38,179 bases of DNA from a virus, in the IMG/VR virus record IMGVR_UViG_3300020475_000367, positions 1 to 38,179 of that record. One strand, 5' to 3'. Position numbers and translations under genes: made by a program. The notes beneath the pieces are model-generated. The model saw only the letters and a program-made list of their open reading frames with translations. It ran no database searches and was not told the DNA's origin. Shown one piece after another: positions 30,912 through 37,778 of the stretch (within the stretch, counting starts at the first letter, position 1; each line of letters begins with the position of its first letter).

Positions 30912-32239
30912 TTTGTACCACCCCATTTTATCTCTGCGCTTTTCTCGGACACCGGACCGAAGCGACATATAACGCCCTTACGCCCTCGCCTTTTAACGCT
31001 TGGTTCCACTTCGTGATACCAACCCTGTCCCTCAAGGTTTTCTATCAACCATCTCTTAGCGGTTTGATAGTCACCGGAAGTTATCATACGGCTTATGTCC
31101 TTTAGTAGTTGCGACTTAGGTACATCTTTCATCCAAAACGCCGAGCGTATTAGTTCCACATCTGCATCCATAACCCTTCGGCGCATAGCAAGAGACTGAT
31201 TTAGTATTGTCGTTAAAGTATCATCAAGTGTAATGATGAGTGGACCACCGCCCCTGTATTCCGGTTGCATCATGTGGTAGCCTATTGCGAGCCTACGGAA
31301 CAGGTCAGCCTCATAGGAACGCACATCGGGTCGGTCGGTCCACTCTCTGATATCATCATCGAAGATAATACCCGTTGGTGGGTTTGCGACTGCCGTGTGC
31401 ATTCGCTGCCTTATCCAGTCTTTTATTTGGATATTGAGATTAGCCAACTCAAGCCTCTCTGCGACACCTGTGTTAGCCTGTTCGTGTTGAGCCAGTTTAT
31501 ACTGCCTCTCCTTTTCCGGAGTCATCTCGATATCTATGATGAAGAACCTACGGTCAAGGCCGGAGTCTAACTCAAACCTTGCGGGCTGTGTTCCTGCCCA
31601 TACGGTGTATCGTGTAGTATAGTTCACCCAACCTGCTCGTAGGGCCTTCTGTACCCTTCCGTTGTCTAAACTGGTAAGTAACTGGTTCTTCATGTCTAGG
31701 CTGTGGTCTTTCTTGGAGGCATCAGACATTGATGAAAACTCCTCAAAACCCAAGAACCCCCCACACATCTCTCTTGCGATTGGTCGCCCTGCTATTGCGC
31801 CTTCTTCATCGACCGAGCCGAACATACCTGCCTCTGTGATAGAGTTAGCCCCCATCATAGTTCGGAAACCCTGCCCCAAGTCTGCGGTAGGAGAATGAAC
31901 GAGTCCGGTTCCTTCTGCAAGGAACATAAGGATAAGAACAGACTTACCGCTACCCTTAGCACCTCGCATTAAGATATGAATGCGCGTGTCCGGTAGTTGC
32001 GACATAGGAGTGTAAAAGGGTATGTTGTCGTGACGCAGGGGACAGTTCTCTATTACGAAGTCCTCCTCCTCATCAACCAATGGGCTGTCGGGGTCAAAGT
32101 CACAACGACTGCATTTGTTAAGAGCGTTGAAGATGTGGCCTCCGACACTACATAGGAAAATTGGTATTTTATCCTCTACATCTATGAAGTGGTTTCTTTG
32201 AGCAAACTCTATGGTTTTATCGAATACATTAAAGGTCAT
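30908..32239 (-). CDS. MCM-like AAA+ replicative helicase
   Basis: 443 residues. A possible zinc site lies in the N-terminal 70 (Cys 30, 43, 46, 66; CSRC at 43-46). Walker A GAKGSGKS (93-100), Walker B-like GFLGFEEF (162-169; Glu-Glu in place of Asp-Glu), then SLDNGRVQKA (190-199), the sensor-like WAGTQPARFEL (214-224) and Arg finger SGLDRR (226-231). The order Walker B, 'G..T..' hairpin, 'NP..G..D..' and Arg finger is that of MCM. Compact compared with cellular MCM (about 600-700), with most of the N-terminal OB part missing or replaced. Translationally coupled to the PAC2-like protein before it. Confidence 0.75.
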   Translation of the reverse strand: MTFNVFDKTIEFAQRNHFIDVEDKIPIFLCSVGGHIFNALNKCSRCDFDPDSPLVDEEEDFVIENCPLRHDNIPFYTPMSQLPDTRIHILMRGAKGSGKSVLILMFLAEGTGLVHSPTADLGQGFRTMMGANSITEAGMFGSVDEEGAIAGRPIAREMCGGFLGFEEFSSMSDASKKDHSLDMKNQLLTSLDNGRVQKALRAGWVNYTTRYTVWAGTQPARFELDSGLDRRFFIIDIEMTPEKERQYKLAQHEQANTGVAERLELANLNIQIKDWIRQRMHTAVANPPTGIIFDDDIREWTDRPDVRSYEADLFRRLAIGYHMMQPEYRGGGPLIITLDDTLTTILNQSLAMRRRVMDADVELIRSAFWMKDVPKSQLLKDISRMITSGDYQTAKRWLIENLEGQGWYHEVEPSVKRRGRKGVICRFGPVSEKSAEIKWGGTK

Positions 32240-33009
32240 TATACCACCTGCGTTATCTCTGCGTCATACAGCACTTCCAACAACTCACTCTTATAGTTTT
32301 CGTCATACAAGAGTGCGTGCGTATCTTCAAGGTATTGTAGTAGTCTCTCCGCCTCCACCTCGTTTATGAATGTGGTTGCTGTGTGGGCACACATGACTAT
32401 GTAGTTCCCACGCACAGGATTAGTGTTGAACTTCTCAAAGCACTCAGTCACTATCCACGATGGGGGCGGTATGTCTAGGTCTTGGAAACCCAAGTCTGAC
32501 CCGTCGGTTAGGTAAAGTGTTTCGTCCTTTTCGTCGTAGTCATATACAAGTAGTTCATCCGATGGTATCTGTGCTTGCTCTTGAAAGATATATTCTTGCA
32601 TTATATTTGCCGTAAGATAAACTAATTCATCCACTCCCTTTTCAGAAAGCACGGTCATAATATCTCGGAAAATTGGATAGTTGTAAAGCCACGACTTTTT
32701 ATTACCTTGTGTCGGTATGTAGGCATGATTTATTCTTAAGACAAAATAACGGCGACCATCTTCATTACGCAGTTCATAGATGCGCCATTCGGGGAAAGTC
32801 GGTGCGGGGATAGTATTCATAGCCTCTACTTGATGTAACTTTGAAAGGATGCTACATACTGGTCTGTTCTCTGCTACTAGGCTTGCGCCAGCGATGAATG
32901 AGGCAAACCCCTGCTCGTTCTGATAGAATGTTATGAGCGTCGTAGGTTCTGCCTTGACTTCGTGAGTCCATATGAAGTCAGTATCTCCTCTGCTGTCTAT
33001 AACCTTCAT
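32239..33009 (-). CDS. PAC2-like protein (proteasome-assembly chaperone fold?)
   Basis: 256 residues. The alternating alpha/beta order suggests the PAC2 family: LITFYQNEQGFASFIAG, then a Val-rich helix, PEWRIYELRNEDGRRYFVLR, PIFRDIMTVLSEKGVDELVYL, and late in the protein NYIVMCAHTATTFINEVEAE with a helix for subunit contact. Archaeal PAC2 proteins assist the proteasome. Here ATGA to the wHTH gene and TAATG to MCM. If true, the virus could act on protein turnover; the assignment rests on pattern only. Confidence 0.35.
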   Translation of the reverse strand: MKVIDSRGDTDFIWTHEVKAEPTTLITFYQNEQGFASFIAGASLVAENRPVCSILSKLHQVEAMNTIPAPTFPEWRIYELRNEDGRRYFVLRINHAYIPTQGNKKSWLYNYPIFRDIMTVLSEKGVDELVYLTANIMQEYIFQEQAQIPSDELLVYDYDEKDETLYLTDGSDLGFQDLDIPPPSWIVTECFEKFNTNPVRGNYIVMCAHTATTFINEVEAERLLQYLEDTHALLYDENYKSELLEVLYDAEITQVV

Positions 33010-33350
33010 TCCTCTCCCTCTCCTAATTCATCTCTGATTGCCTTCTGTAAAAAGTGTGGAAACGTTGTGATTTGTTTTTTTGATAGGATGGCCCTTTGCA
33101 CTACTAAATGTAAAGGTCTAGCCACCCACTCTTTAGGCGCACCTCCTGCCTTCTCAAACAAAATACTGCTACGCATACAACCTGCTACGGCTCGTATCGT
33201 GGACCCATACTGTTGTCCCTTTGAGTGGTTGCCCAACTGCGGTCTGTCGTTGTTATACCACAGCAGCAATTCCTCCGAGGTCTGTGGTCCCTTGTCTAAT
33301 AACCGATGGTATAGTCGGTATTGCATTCGCTTAGTCTTATTTCTAGTCAT
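33006..33350 (-). CDS. Winged-helix-like protein
   Basis: 114 residues from ATG 33350. The TATA-like element at 33373-33381 is centred 27 bp away, which decides against the in-frame Met at 33401. The N-terminus (MTRNKTKRMQYRLYHRLLDKGPQ) is a helix rich in Arg/Lys followed by the TSEELLLWYNNDRPQL helix, and then a compact alpha/beta wing. Similar in style to the 34873 and 28118 products. First gene of the MCM operon; could regulate it. Confidence 0.5.
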   Translation of the reverse strand: MTRNKTKRMQYRLYHRLLDKGPQTSEELLLWYNNDRPQLGNHSKGQQYGSTIRAVAGCMRSSILFEKAGGAPKEWVARPLHLVVQRAILSKKQITTFPHFLQKAIRDELGEGEE

Positions 33351-33372
33351 ATTTATCCGTCCTCTTATTACA

Positions 33373-33405
33373 CATTTAATTGTTTTTATTCTGTAGCGCA
33401 AGCGT
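33373..33405 (-). promoter_or_regulatory. Composite promoter: ACGCTTGCG + TATA-like (copy 2)
   Basis: CGCAAGCGT at 33397-33405 and AATTAAATG (sense) at 33373-33381, 24 bp apart. The TATA-like part is centred 27 bp upstream of ATG 33350. It also shares ACACAT with the CACATATAAACT class. Likely drives the eight-gene MCM operon. Confidence 0.7.
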
Positions 33406-33577
33406 AAAAAAAATAAAACGTTATACTGCGAGCCTGTTTTTTATTTTTTCAATTACTTCATAGATGTATAAGATAGTAACCTATACTTACATACCTTTGA
33501 AAGAATTAAAGAATTAGAAAAATAGGGCGCAGTCATGCGTTTTTTTAATTTTGTTTAATCTGAAACTACAAAAAGAA
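33406..33577. other. AT-rich non-coding region, candidate origin
   Basis: 172 bp with no plausible gene on either strand. It has several A and T runs, a weak hairpin (CGCA-GTCA-TGCG at 33528-33539, followed by seven T), and the left copy of a 21-bp direct repeat. No Orc1/Cdc6-type origin box was recognised. With the wHTH/MCM operon to one side, it is the best place in the window for a replication origin, but this is a guess from composition and repeats. Confidence 0.35.
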
Positions 33578-33592
33578 TTAAAGAATTAGAAA
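33500..33592. repeat. 21-bp direct repeat pair
   Basis: AAAGAATTAAAGAATTAGAAA occurs at 33500-33520 and 33572-33592, 72 bp apart, same orientation. Each unit itself contains two AAGAATTA octamers in tandem. The second copy runs into the 3' end of the 33578 gene. Such short iterated AT-rich units are typical of initiator or regulator binding sites. Confidence 0.75.
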
Positions 33593-34423
33593 CCTAAACC
33601 GATTCTCTCGTTCCAGCGCGTTTCTTTCTCCCCACTTCACAAGTCTGTCCGATGCCCCGCCACCGCGAGTTACATTAACATTGTTATTTTTATCCTGTAA
33701 GTAATTTAATACAGAGTCAATATAAGAAAGGTCATCTATTACCTCTCTCAATTTTTCATCGGGTATAAGATGAACCCAATATGGGAGAATAATTGTGGGT
33801 TTTGTTTGTAACCATATACCTTCATGGGACAACATTCTACCAACAATATGAGTCTTTTGATTGTATGATATTATTTCTATCTTAACATTATCTCTGCTAA
33901 AAACCATTACTGGGAACATAGATTCATTTGCCCCCGCTTTCATAAACCTAGATGATTGCTCGTAGGAGGGGAAGTAGTGTGTTCCTAAGTATTCCATAGT
34001 GGTTTGGAAGTATTTACTGCAAGTACCCGCCATAACATCCTCGACACTAAGTATTTTATTAATTTCAAAACCATAGCCTTGTTCTTCTACCCACACACCA
34101 ATTGAGCCTGTCGATGATTTCTTGTAGTGGGCCAAATAACCTTCGATAATTTCTTGAAGGGTTGGTCGTTCTTCTATATTGGCGTGGTAAATAGTCTCCA
34201 TCATTTCATCATAACGCAATTCATTGTCTAACAACTTAAGGAAGCGATACAGAATGTGTCGGTCATCTATTCTTAATACATCTTCGCCTCTGCAACTCAT
34301 CCATCGCCCCGCCGCTAAGTCTACTACTGGGTGCTTCTTAGAAGTGGACTTAGGAACATCGTATTCTCTCGCAGTCAACACCCGAATACTTTTAGGGTTA
34401 ATAAACATGAACTTCTTACTCAT
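33578..34423 (-). CDS. Hypothetical 281-aa protein
   Basis: Not recognised. Mixed alpha/beta with a basic N-terminus (MSKKFMFINPKSIRVLTARE). Several strand-helix units follow, including SFPSYEQ- and VFSRDNVKIEIISYNQK-like parts, and a long helix near the end (LREVIDDLSYIDSVLNYLQ) with a GGGASDR turn. No catalytic motif identified. Last gene of the unit that starts at 35142; its ATG overlaps the preceding stop by eight bases. Confidence 0.5.
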   Translation of the reverse strand: MSKKFMFINPKSIRVLTAREYDVPKSTSKKHPVVDLAAGRWMSCRGEDVLRIDDRHILYRFLKLLDNELRYDEMMETIYHANIEERPTLQEIIEGYLAHYKKSSTGSIGVWVEEQGYGFEINKILSVEDVMAGTCSKYFQTTMEYLGTHYFPSYEQSSRFMKAGANESMFPVMVFSRDNVKIEIISYNQKTHIVGRMLSHEGIWLQTKPTIILPYWVHLIPDEKLREVIDDLSYIDSVLNYLQDKNNNVNVTRGGGASDRLVKWGERNALERENRFRFLIL

Positions 34424-34685
34424 CTTTATTCCCCACCCTCATTAAAACTCTGTAACCTACATTCCGTGCCTTAACGGAGTTTGCTCTTTTCATAGTGTCC
34501 TTGAACTCAGCAACCATCTTAGCGGGTGTCTTTTGCTTAAAGGAACCTATACTCATCCACTTAGTCATATCTTCTACTAACTGTCTCAGTTCGTTGACTT
34601 CGGGGTCGCCTGTGTATTCCGGTATCTCTCTACCCTTTAATTTTTCTGCTTCCTTTTCTAATAGATAGTCTTTGTATTTTTTCAT
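34416..34685 (-). CDS. Hypothetical helical protein, 89 aa
   Basis: Not recognised. Lys/Glu-rich helices (KKYKDYLLEKEAEKLKGRE; ELRQLVEDMTKWM) and a basic C-terminus (RVLMRVGNKDE). No cysteine. Starts two bases after the previous stop (34688) and overlaps the next gene by eight bases. Confidence 0.5.
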   Translation of the reverse strand: MKKYKDYLLEKEAEKLKGREIPEYTGDPEVNELRQLVEDMTKWMSIGSFKQKTPAKMVAEFKDTMKRANSVKARNVGYRVLMRVGNKDE

Positions 34686-34687
34686 AT

Positions 34688-34876
34688 TTATTCTTCCTCC
34701 TCTTGTGTAACTGTTTGTGCTAAAGTACCCTTATACCTAACACCATTGAGCGTCATTTCTATCTCCAACAACGCACCTATGTCTCCTACTAACCGACAGT
34801 CCATGATTCTGCCTTTACCTATGCAGTTATCTCTTGATGGCCGCTTGGCGAACAATATCCAATTAGTGTCGGTCAT
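34688..34876 (-). CDS. Hypothetical small beta protein, 62 aa
   Basis: Not recognised. Short strands around CIGKGRIMDCRLVG, ALLEIEMTLNGVRYKGTL suggest an OB/SH3-like barrel, with an acidic tail (TQEEEE). ATGA overlap with the wHTH gene before it. Confidence 0.5.
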   Translation of the reverse strand: MTDTNWILFAKRPSRDNCIGKGRIMDCRLVGDIGALLEIEMTLNGVRYKGTLAQTVTQEEEE

Positions 34877-35142
34877 ATCTCGGCCCCCTCGTCCTCGTCA
34901 TAGTAGTAAACATTTACTGAATATGCTGCTGTCGTTCTGTAGCCATCACCAAAGCCGATACCTGTCTCTCCCATCTTCTTAACGCCCTTGATTCCACGAA
35001 GTAGTGTGCTTATGTGTTTAGCATTACTAACCTTCTTCTTCTTCTTCTCATCTAATTTGTCTATTATTTGTGTAGCGGTTATGCCTTCCGGATTGTCGCG
35101 TATCACTTGCACTATGGCTCTGCGTATTCTCTTGTGTCTCAT
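34873..35142 (-). CDS. Winged-helix-like regulator, 89 aa
   Basis: 89 residues from ATG 35142; the TATA-like element at 35165-35173 is centred 27 bp upstream, which rules out the longer TTG start at 35193. RHKRIRRAIVQVIRDNPEGI, TATQIIDKLDEKKKKKVS and KHISTLLRGIKGVKKM form a winged-helix core with a basic helix, followed by a Tyr-rich acidic tail (YYYDEDEGAEI). First gene of its unit, controlled by a composite promoter; may regulate it. Confidence 0.6.
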   Translation of the reverse strand: MRHKRIRRAIVQVIRDNPEGITATQIIDKLDEKKKKKVSNAKHISTLLRGIKGVKKMGETGIGFGDGYRTTAAYSVNVYYYDEDEGAEI

Positions 35143-35164
35143 AAATACTACGAGAGGCTTCGAC

Positions 35165-35197
35165 CTAATAAAGTATTCGGTTGTGTCTCGCAAGCGT
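35165..35197 (-). promoter_or_regulatory. Composite promoter: ACGCTTGCG + TATA-like (copy 3)
   Basis: CGCAAGCGT at 35189-35197 and CTTTATTAG (sense) at 35165-35173, 24 bp apart. TATA centre is 27 bp from ATG 35142. It fills the 60-bp gap between two units, with nothing else in it. Confidence 0.75.
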
Positions 35198-35202
35198 CAT
35201 GT

Positions 35203-35433
35203 TCATAGTAGCGGGAACTCGTTTTCATCCCTCGGTGCTTCTTCGTTTAGTGGCTCTAATAGCGTCAAGAGACGCTCAACATATACACTCGCATCCATGA
35301 GTTCCTCTTGGAGATGGGTCAACCATTCTTCAATAGACAGGTCGCCTCTTTCCATAGTCACGCCATACTTTTTCTTTCCTACTTCTGCGCGTGCCTGTAT
35401 TTTTGCACATACTTTTTCCTCTATTTTACTCAT
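35203..35433 (-). CDS. MazG-like nucleotide pyrophosphohydrolase domain
   Basis: 76 residues. A helix with RAEVGKKKYGV, a short WLTHLQEELMDASVYVERLL segment with the E-E-x2-D metal-binding pattern, and an acidic tail. It matches small phage proteins of the MazG/all-alpha NTP-PPase superfamily, which cleave nucleoside triphosphates. Only one helix pair is present, so it probably works as an oligomer. ATGA overlap with the microprotein before it. Confidence 0.6.
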   Translation of the reverse strand: MSKIEEKVCAKIQARAEVGKKKYGVTMERGDLSIEEWLTHLQEELMDASVYVERLLTLLEPLNEEAPRDENEFPLL

Positions 35434-35543
35434 TCAATTCCTCTCCCTCTGCACCACATACATTGTTCCTGCTCTTTTTCGGCAGTAACAGTCGTATAGA
35501 CTGCGATGAATCCTCGACCCCTACACGCGCTGCATCTCGTCAT
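35430..35543 (-). CDS. DnaJ-type zinc-finger microprotein, 37 aa
   Basis: ATG 35543, five bases after the previous stop, to TGA 35430. Two CxxCxGxG units, CSACRGRG (residues 4-11) and CMWCRGRG (28-35), are the exact repeat of the DnaJ cysteine-rich domain, with no J domain. Longer in-frame starts would overlap the neighbouring gene. ATGA to the MazG-like gene. May bind unfolded proteins or nucleic acid. Confidence 0.7.
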   Translation of the reverse strand: MTRCSACRGRGFIAVYTTVTAEKEQEQCMWCRGRGIE

Positions 35544-35547
35544 CCAT

Positions 35548-35751
35548 TCACTCTCCCCTGTATTCTCTCCAAAGGTCATAGAACTTGTCTTCATTGAATT
35601 GAATACTTTTACCGTTAAGGTTCGCACATACGATATCGGATATTACTGTTTCTCCGTTCCATCGAAAGGCCACACAGATAGGCCAATCGGCCCTTTCTGA
35701 ACTGTCTTCTGTTATTGTTGTTAGATATTCTATCAAGTCTTTTACTTTCAT
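35548..35751 (-). CDS. Hypothetical small protein, 67 aa
   Basis: Not recognised as a named family. Compact alpha/beta: KVKDLIEYLTTITEDS, then WPICVAFRWNGETVISDIVC and FNEDKFYDLWREY. Similar in style to small phage orphans. Two Cys are present but not in a CxxC pair. Confidence 0.5.
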   Translation of the reverse strand: MKVKDLIEYLTTITEDSSERADWPICVAFRWNGETVISDIVCANLNGKSIQFNEDKFYDLWREYRGE

Positions 35752-35761
35752 CTATCCACCC

Positions 35762-35992
35762 TCAGTTAACACAATGGTCATAGACCCATGCGGGCATAAA
35801 GTCCTCTATTGCTCTCACATTTTCTTTAGTTCCTTTTGCCGTAAAGATAGTACCCGACTTCATGTGTATGCTAAACTCCGATGACTCACGGTTGTAAGTA
35901 ACCCCAGCAATTTGTGTTGGGTCTAAGCGGGTAAAGCCTCCGGTTGTCTCTAATTCTACATAGTCCCCCACATTTCGTAAAAAGTCCCGCAT
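35762..35992 (-). CDS. Hypothetical beta-rich protein, 76 aa
   Basis: Not recognised. A run of short strands (YVELETTGGFTRLDPTQIAG; FSIHMKSGTIFTAKG) suggests a small barrel, then a helix (NVRAIEDFMPAWVYDHC). Starts right after the previous stop (TAAATG). Confidence 0.5.
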   Translation of the reverse strand: MRDFLRNVGDYVELETTGGFTRLDPTQIAGVTYNRESSEFSIHMKSGTIFTAKGTKENVRAIEDFMPAWVYDHCVN

Positions 35993-36208
35993 TTACTCAC
36001 CCCTGTCGATTACGCCATCTTCTAATAGTGCGTCGTAGTTCTCCATCCATGACCCCAATACTTTTTGTGCATTGAAGCCCTCATCGCCGTCAAATACAGC
36101 CTTAAGATATGGGGTTGCCCCAAACATATTCACCACTCCCGATTGCCTCAAACTCTCAAGGTATTGGTAGTATTCTATCCATTCTTCATTATACTTCTTC
36201 TCAGTCAT
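35993..36208 (-). CDS. Hypothetical small protein, 71 aa
   Basis: Not recognised. Tyr/Glu-rich helix (MTEKKYNEEWIEYYQYLESL), Gly-containing middle and acidic end. AGGTGA lies seven bases upstream of the ATG. A composite promoter inside the upstream gene (36274-36306) would give a 44-nt leader ending with this Shine-Dalgarno. Confidence 0.5.
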   Translation of the reverse strand: MTEKKYNEEWIEYYQYLESLRQSGVVNMFGATPYLKAVFDGDEGFNAQKVLGSWMENYDALLEDGVIDRGE

Positions 36209-36210
36209 TT

Positions 36211-36435
36211 TTATTCACCTATGTATTGTCGCAGGTATATCCCCTGCTTCGTATTTGTCGCTTCTGTCTCACGCTTATGAACTTTGTGTTCCTGTCTCGC
36301 AAGCGTGGGCTGGTGTTTAGCAAAACATACTGGGCACTCCGGTAACTCTCTCCACTCAGCATCGCTGATGTAGCCGCTGTGTTCCGGTACGGGAGTATCA
36401 CATATTCTATCGAACCCCTCACTAATATGCTTCAT
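36211..36435 (-). CDS. Hypothetical protein with one CxxC, 74 aa
   Basis: Not recognised. CPVC at residues 34-37 may coordinate metal with His residues nearby (HISEG, HSGY, KHQP). The strand contains CGCAAGCGT at 36298-36306, read here as Thr-Leu-Ala-Arg. GGAGG upstream and ATGA overlap with the 26-aa ORF. A second, overlapping frame at 36219-36422 is judged a shadow. Confidence 0.5.
   Translation of the reverse strand: MKHISEGFDRICDTPVPEHSGYISDAEWRELPECPVCFAKHQPTLARQEHKVHKRETEATNTKQGIYLRQYIGE
36274..36306 (-). promoter_or_regulatory. Composite promoter: ACGCTTGCG + TATA-like (copy 4)
   Basis: CGCAAGCGT at 36298-36306 and GTTCATAAG (sense) at 36274-36282, 24 bp apart. It lies inside the gene above. 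The predicted start near 36252 gives a 44-nt leader to the next gene (ATG 36208). Confidence 0.55.
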
Positions 36436-36512
36436 ATGTTATTCCTCCATCGTTGTTTATTTTTAGGATAATACTTAGCACCTTGATTGTAGTATATTTC
36501 CGGCATTCTCAT
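36432..36512 (-). CDS. Possible 26-aa basic peptide
   Basis: ATG 36512 to TGA 36432, 26 residues (MRMPEIYYNQGAKYYPKNKQ at the start), basic and Tyr-rich. The only gene-like content of this gap; its stop overlaps the next ATG as ATGA, in line with the coupling seen in the rest of the arm. Too short to be sure. Confidence 0.35.
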   Translation of the reverse strand: MRMPEIYYNQGAKYYPKNKQRWRNNI

Positions 36513-36516
36513 TCAA

Positions 36517-36780
36517 TTACCTCTCCGCCGTTTTGTAGAACGGGTCGTGACCATAAATGTAGTCTGTGAGTTTTTTCATTTGTGAGGGGGTGATATTCCA
36601 AACACCACATATTACTTTTTTCGTAACTCTATAGTCGCCGTGATACCATTTGATTCCCTCAGCAGTTATTATTGCTATAAGACCGTCATCTATCATGGCC
36701 TTTATCAACTTAGGATATTCTTCTTTGTATATCGGTCTTGTGGAACGCATCGTTGTGCTTTTGCCTCGCCAGTCTCTCAT
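36517..36780 (-). CDS. Winged-helix-like small protein, 87 aa
   Basis: 87 residues; ATGA overlap with the gene before. EEYPKLIKAMIDDGLIAIIT, WYHGDYRVTKKVICGVWNI and TPSQMKKLTDYIYG suggest a helix, a beta hairpin and a recognition helix. No cysteine pair. Unknown function; one of the small putative DNA binders. Confidence 0.5.
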   Translation of the reverse strand: MRDWRGKSTTMRSTRPIYKEEYPKLIKAMIDDGLIAIITAEGIKWYHGDYRVTKKVICGVWNITPSQMKKLTDYIYGHDPFYKTAER

Positions 36781-37004
36781 TCCTTCACCTCAAAGTCCTC
36801 ATGGTTTTCGGGTAGTTTATGTTTGCGTCTATCAGCAGCATTGTTGATGATGTTTGAGATAGACTTCAATGCCTTCTCATACCTGCTCTGTGCGACCGTA
36901 TCTCCGTTCGGAACCATCTGATGTTGTATGTCCGACATATCTATTTCGTCAAGGATATACTGTAGTAGTTCATACTCCACATGGGGTATTGACTCTGCTC
37001 TCAT
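36777..37004 (-). CDS. Hypothetical helical protein, 75 aa
   Basis: Not recognised. Helical and acidic at the start (YELLQYILDEIDMSD), basic in the middle (NNAADRRKHKL). First gene of a unit; its ATG lies 26 bp from the TATA-like element at 37026-37034, so translation is probably leaderless. Confidence 0.5.
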   Translation of the reverse strand: MRAESIPHVEYELLQYILDEIDMSDIQHQMVPNGDTVAQSRYEKALKSISNIINNAADRRKHKLPENHEDFEVKE

Positions 37005-37025
37005 AATTACTCCTCGTCGTTGTTG

Positions 37026-37058
37026 CTTATGAAGTTTCCGTTACTGCTACGCAAGCGT
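37026..37058 (-). promoter_or_regulatory. Composite promoter: ACGCTTGCG + TATA-like (copy 5)
   Basis: CGCAAGCGT at 37050-37058 and CTTCATAAG (sense) at 37026-37034, 24 bp apart. The TATA-like element is centred 26 bp upstream of ATG 37004. Part of the pair lies inside the 3' end of the zinc microprotein gene. Confidence 0.7.
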
Positions 37059-37143
37059 AAAGTCTATCTCTCCAACAACCGCAGTATCTATCGTTGTAAG
37101 CACCACATAATAGACAGGTATCTGCCTTTAGTGCATCACTCAT
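37027..37143 (-). CDS. Zinc-binding microprotein, 38 aa
   Basis: ATG 37143 to TAA 37027, overlapping the previous gene by eight bases. CLLCG (10-14), CGC (21-23) and one more Cys give a small zinc knuckle. It is short but has the same Cys spacing as its cousins and is linked to the preceding gene by overlap. Function unknown. Confidence 0.55.
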   Translation of the reverse strand: MSDALKADTCLLCGAYNDRYCGCWRDRLYACVAVTETS

Positions 37144-37486
37144 ACTGAGGCCACCCATCTTCATCTATATCGAGTCCACCCGTATGTTCAAACTCATTCC
37201 TTAGTAGTTTTATTATCTCACTATAGGGTACTCTACCATAGTTAGTTTTACCGCAATAACAACACTCTATTTCTAAAACAGCCATAGGAGTTACCTTTTT
37301 CCAGACTTTACTGCCTCGATGAGGGGTGGACGTAAATGACTCTACATCTATAATACCCTCGTCTGTAATAAACCATTCTTCGTGCTTACAGTCGCGCATT
37401 CTTTCTTCCTGTCGTGCTTCCCATGCCGCGTCGGCCTCGTACTCACTTCTCTTGTCGGCCTCGTAGTCCCACTCGTCGTAAGTCAT
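37136..37486 (-). CDS. Hypothetical acidic protein with Cys pair, 116 aa
   Basis: From ATG 37486, which overlaps the previous stop as ATGA. Very acidic N-terminal helix (EWDYEADKRSEYEADAAWEA), then a beta part with CCYCGK (about 86-91), Cys 33 and His 35, which may bind zinc. The C-terminus is acidic (LDIDEDGWPQYE). Not recognised. Confidence 0.55.
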   Translation of the reverse strand: MTYDEWDYEADKRSEYEADAAWEARQEERMRDCKHEEWFITDEGIIDVESFTSTPHRGSKVWKKVTPMAVLEIECCYCGKTNYGRVPYSEIIKLLRNEFEHTGGLDIDEDGWPQYE

Positions 37487-37644
37487 TCTTCTTCCTCGTA
37501 GCATATTTTCCGTAGCATTCGGTAAGCGGTCGCGCTCAATACTTTATCCACCTGCGTCTTTCTCCACATACCTACTTCTCCGGTAATTCTATTTACTCCT
37601 CTAACTTTTTTCCCTTTGTTATATCTGCTTCTCAACTTTTTCAT
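37483..37644 (-). CDS. Basic microprotein, 53 aa
   Basis: From ATG 37644, which has GGAGGAG about seven bases upstream; a longer in-frame start at 37704 would overlap the zinc microprotein. Lys/Arg-rich (MKKLRSRYNKGKKVRGVN), then a short helix. Nucleic-acid binding is likely on charge alone. Confidence 0.5.
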   Translation of the reverse strand: MKKLRSRYNKGKKVRGVNRITGEVGMWRKTQVDKVLSATAYRMLRKICYEEEE

Positions 37645-37646
37645 AT

Positions 37647-37778
37647 TTACTCCTCCTCGCCCATCTCTTTTATAGTTTTCTTTCGTGCTTCGGAAGCGTT
37701 GCATATTCTACAATATGACTCTCCTAGTATTCTACCGTGCGATGGGTTTTTACAAATAATGTAGGTTTTCTTTTTCAT
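37647..37778 (-). CDS. Zinc-binding microprotein, 43 aa
   Basis: ATG 37778 to TAA 37647. Cys 9, His 14, then CRIC (23-26) give a C-x4-H-x8-C-x2-C zinc site. ATGA overlap with the membrane peptide. A TATA-like box lies 27 bp upstream (37801-37810). Confidence 0.6.
   Translation of the reverse strand: MKKKTYIICKNPSHGRILGESYCRICNASEARKKTIKEMGEEE

Noticed and set aside
33528-33546. Hairpin plus T-run that resembles a bacterial terminator on the plus strand
   Set aside because: Only a four-base-pair stem, and no plus-strand gene ends there.
36219-36422. Alternative minus-strand frame overlapping the 74-aa gene
   Set aside because: The 36211-36435 frame has the Shine-Dalgarno and ATGA overlap; this one has neither.
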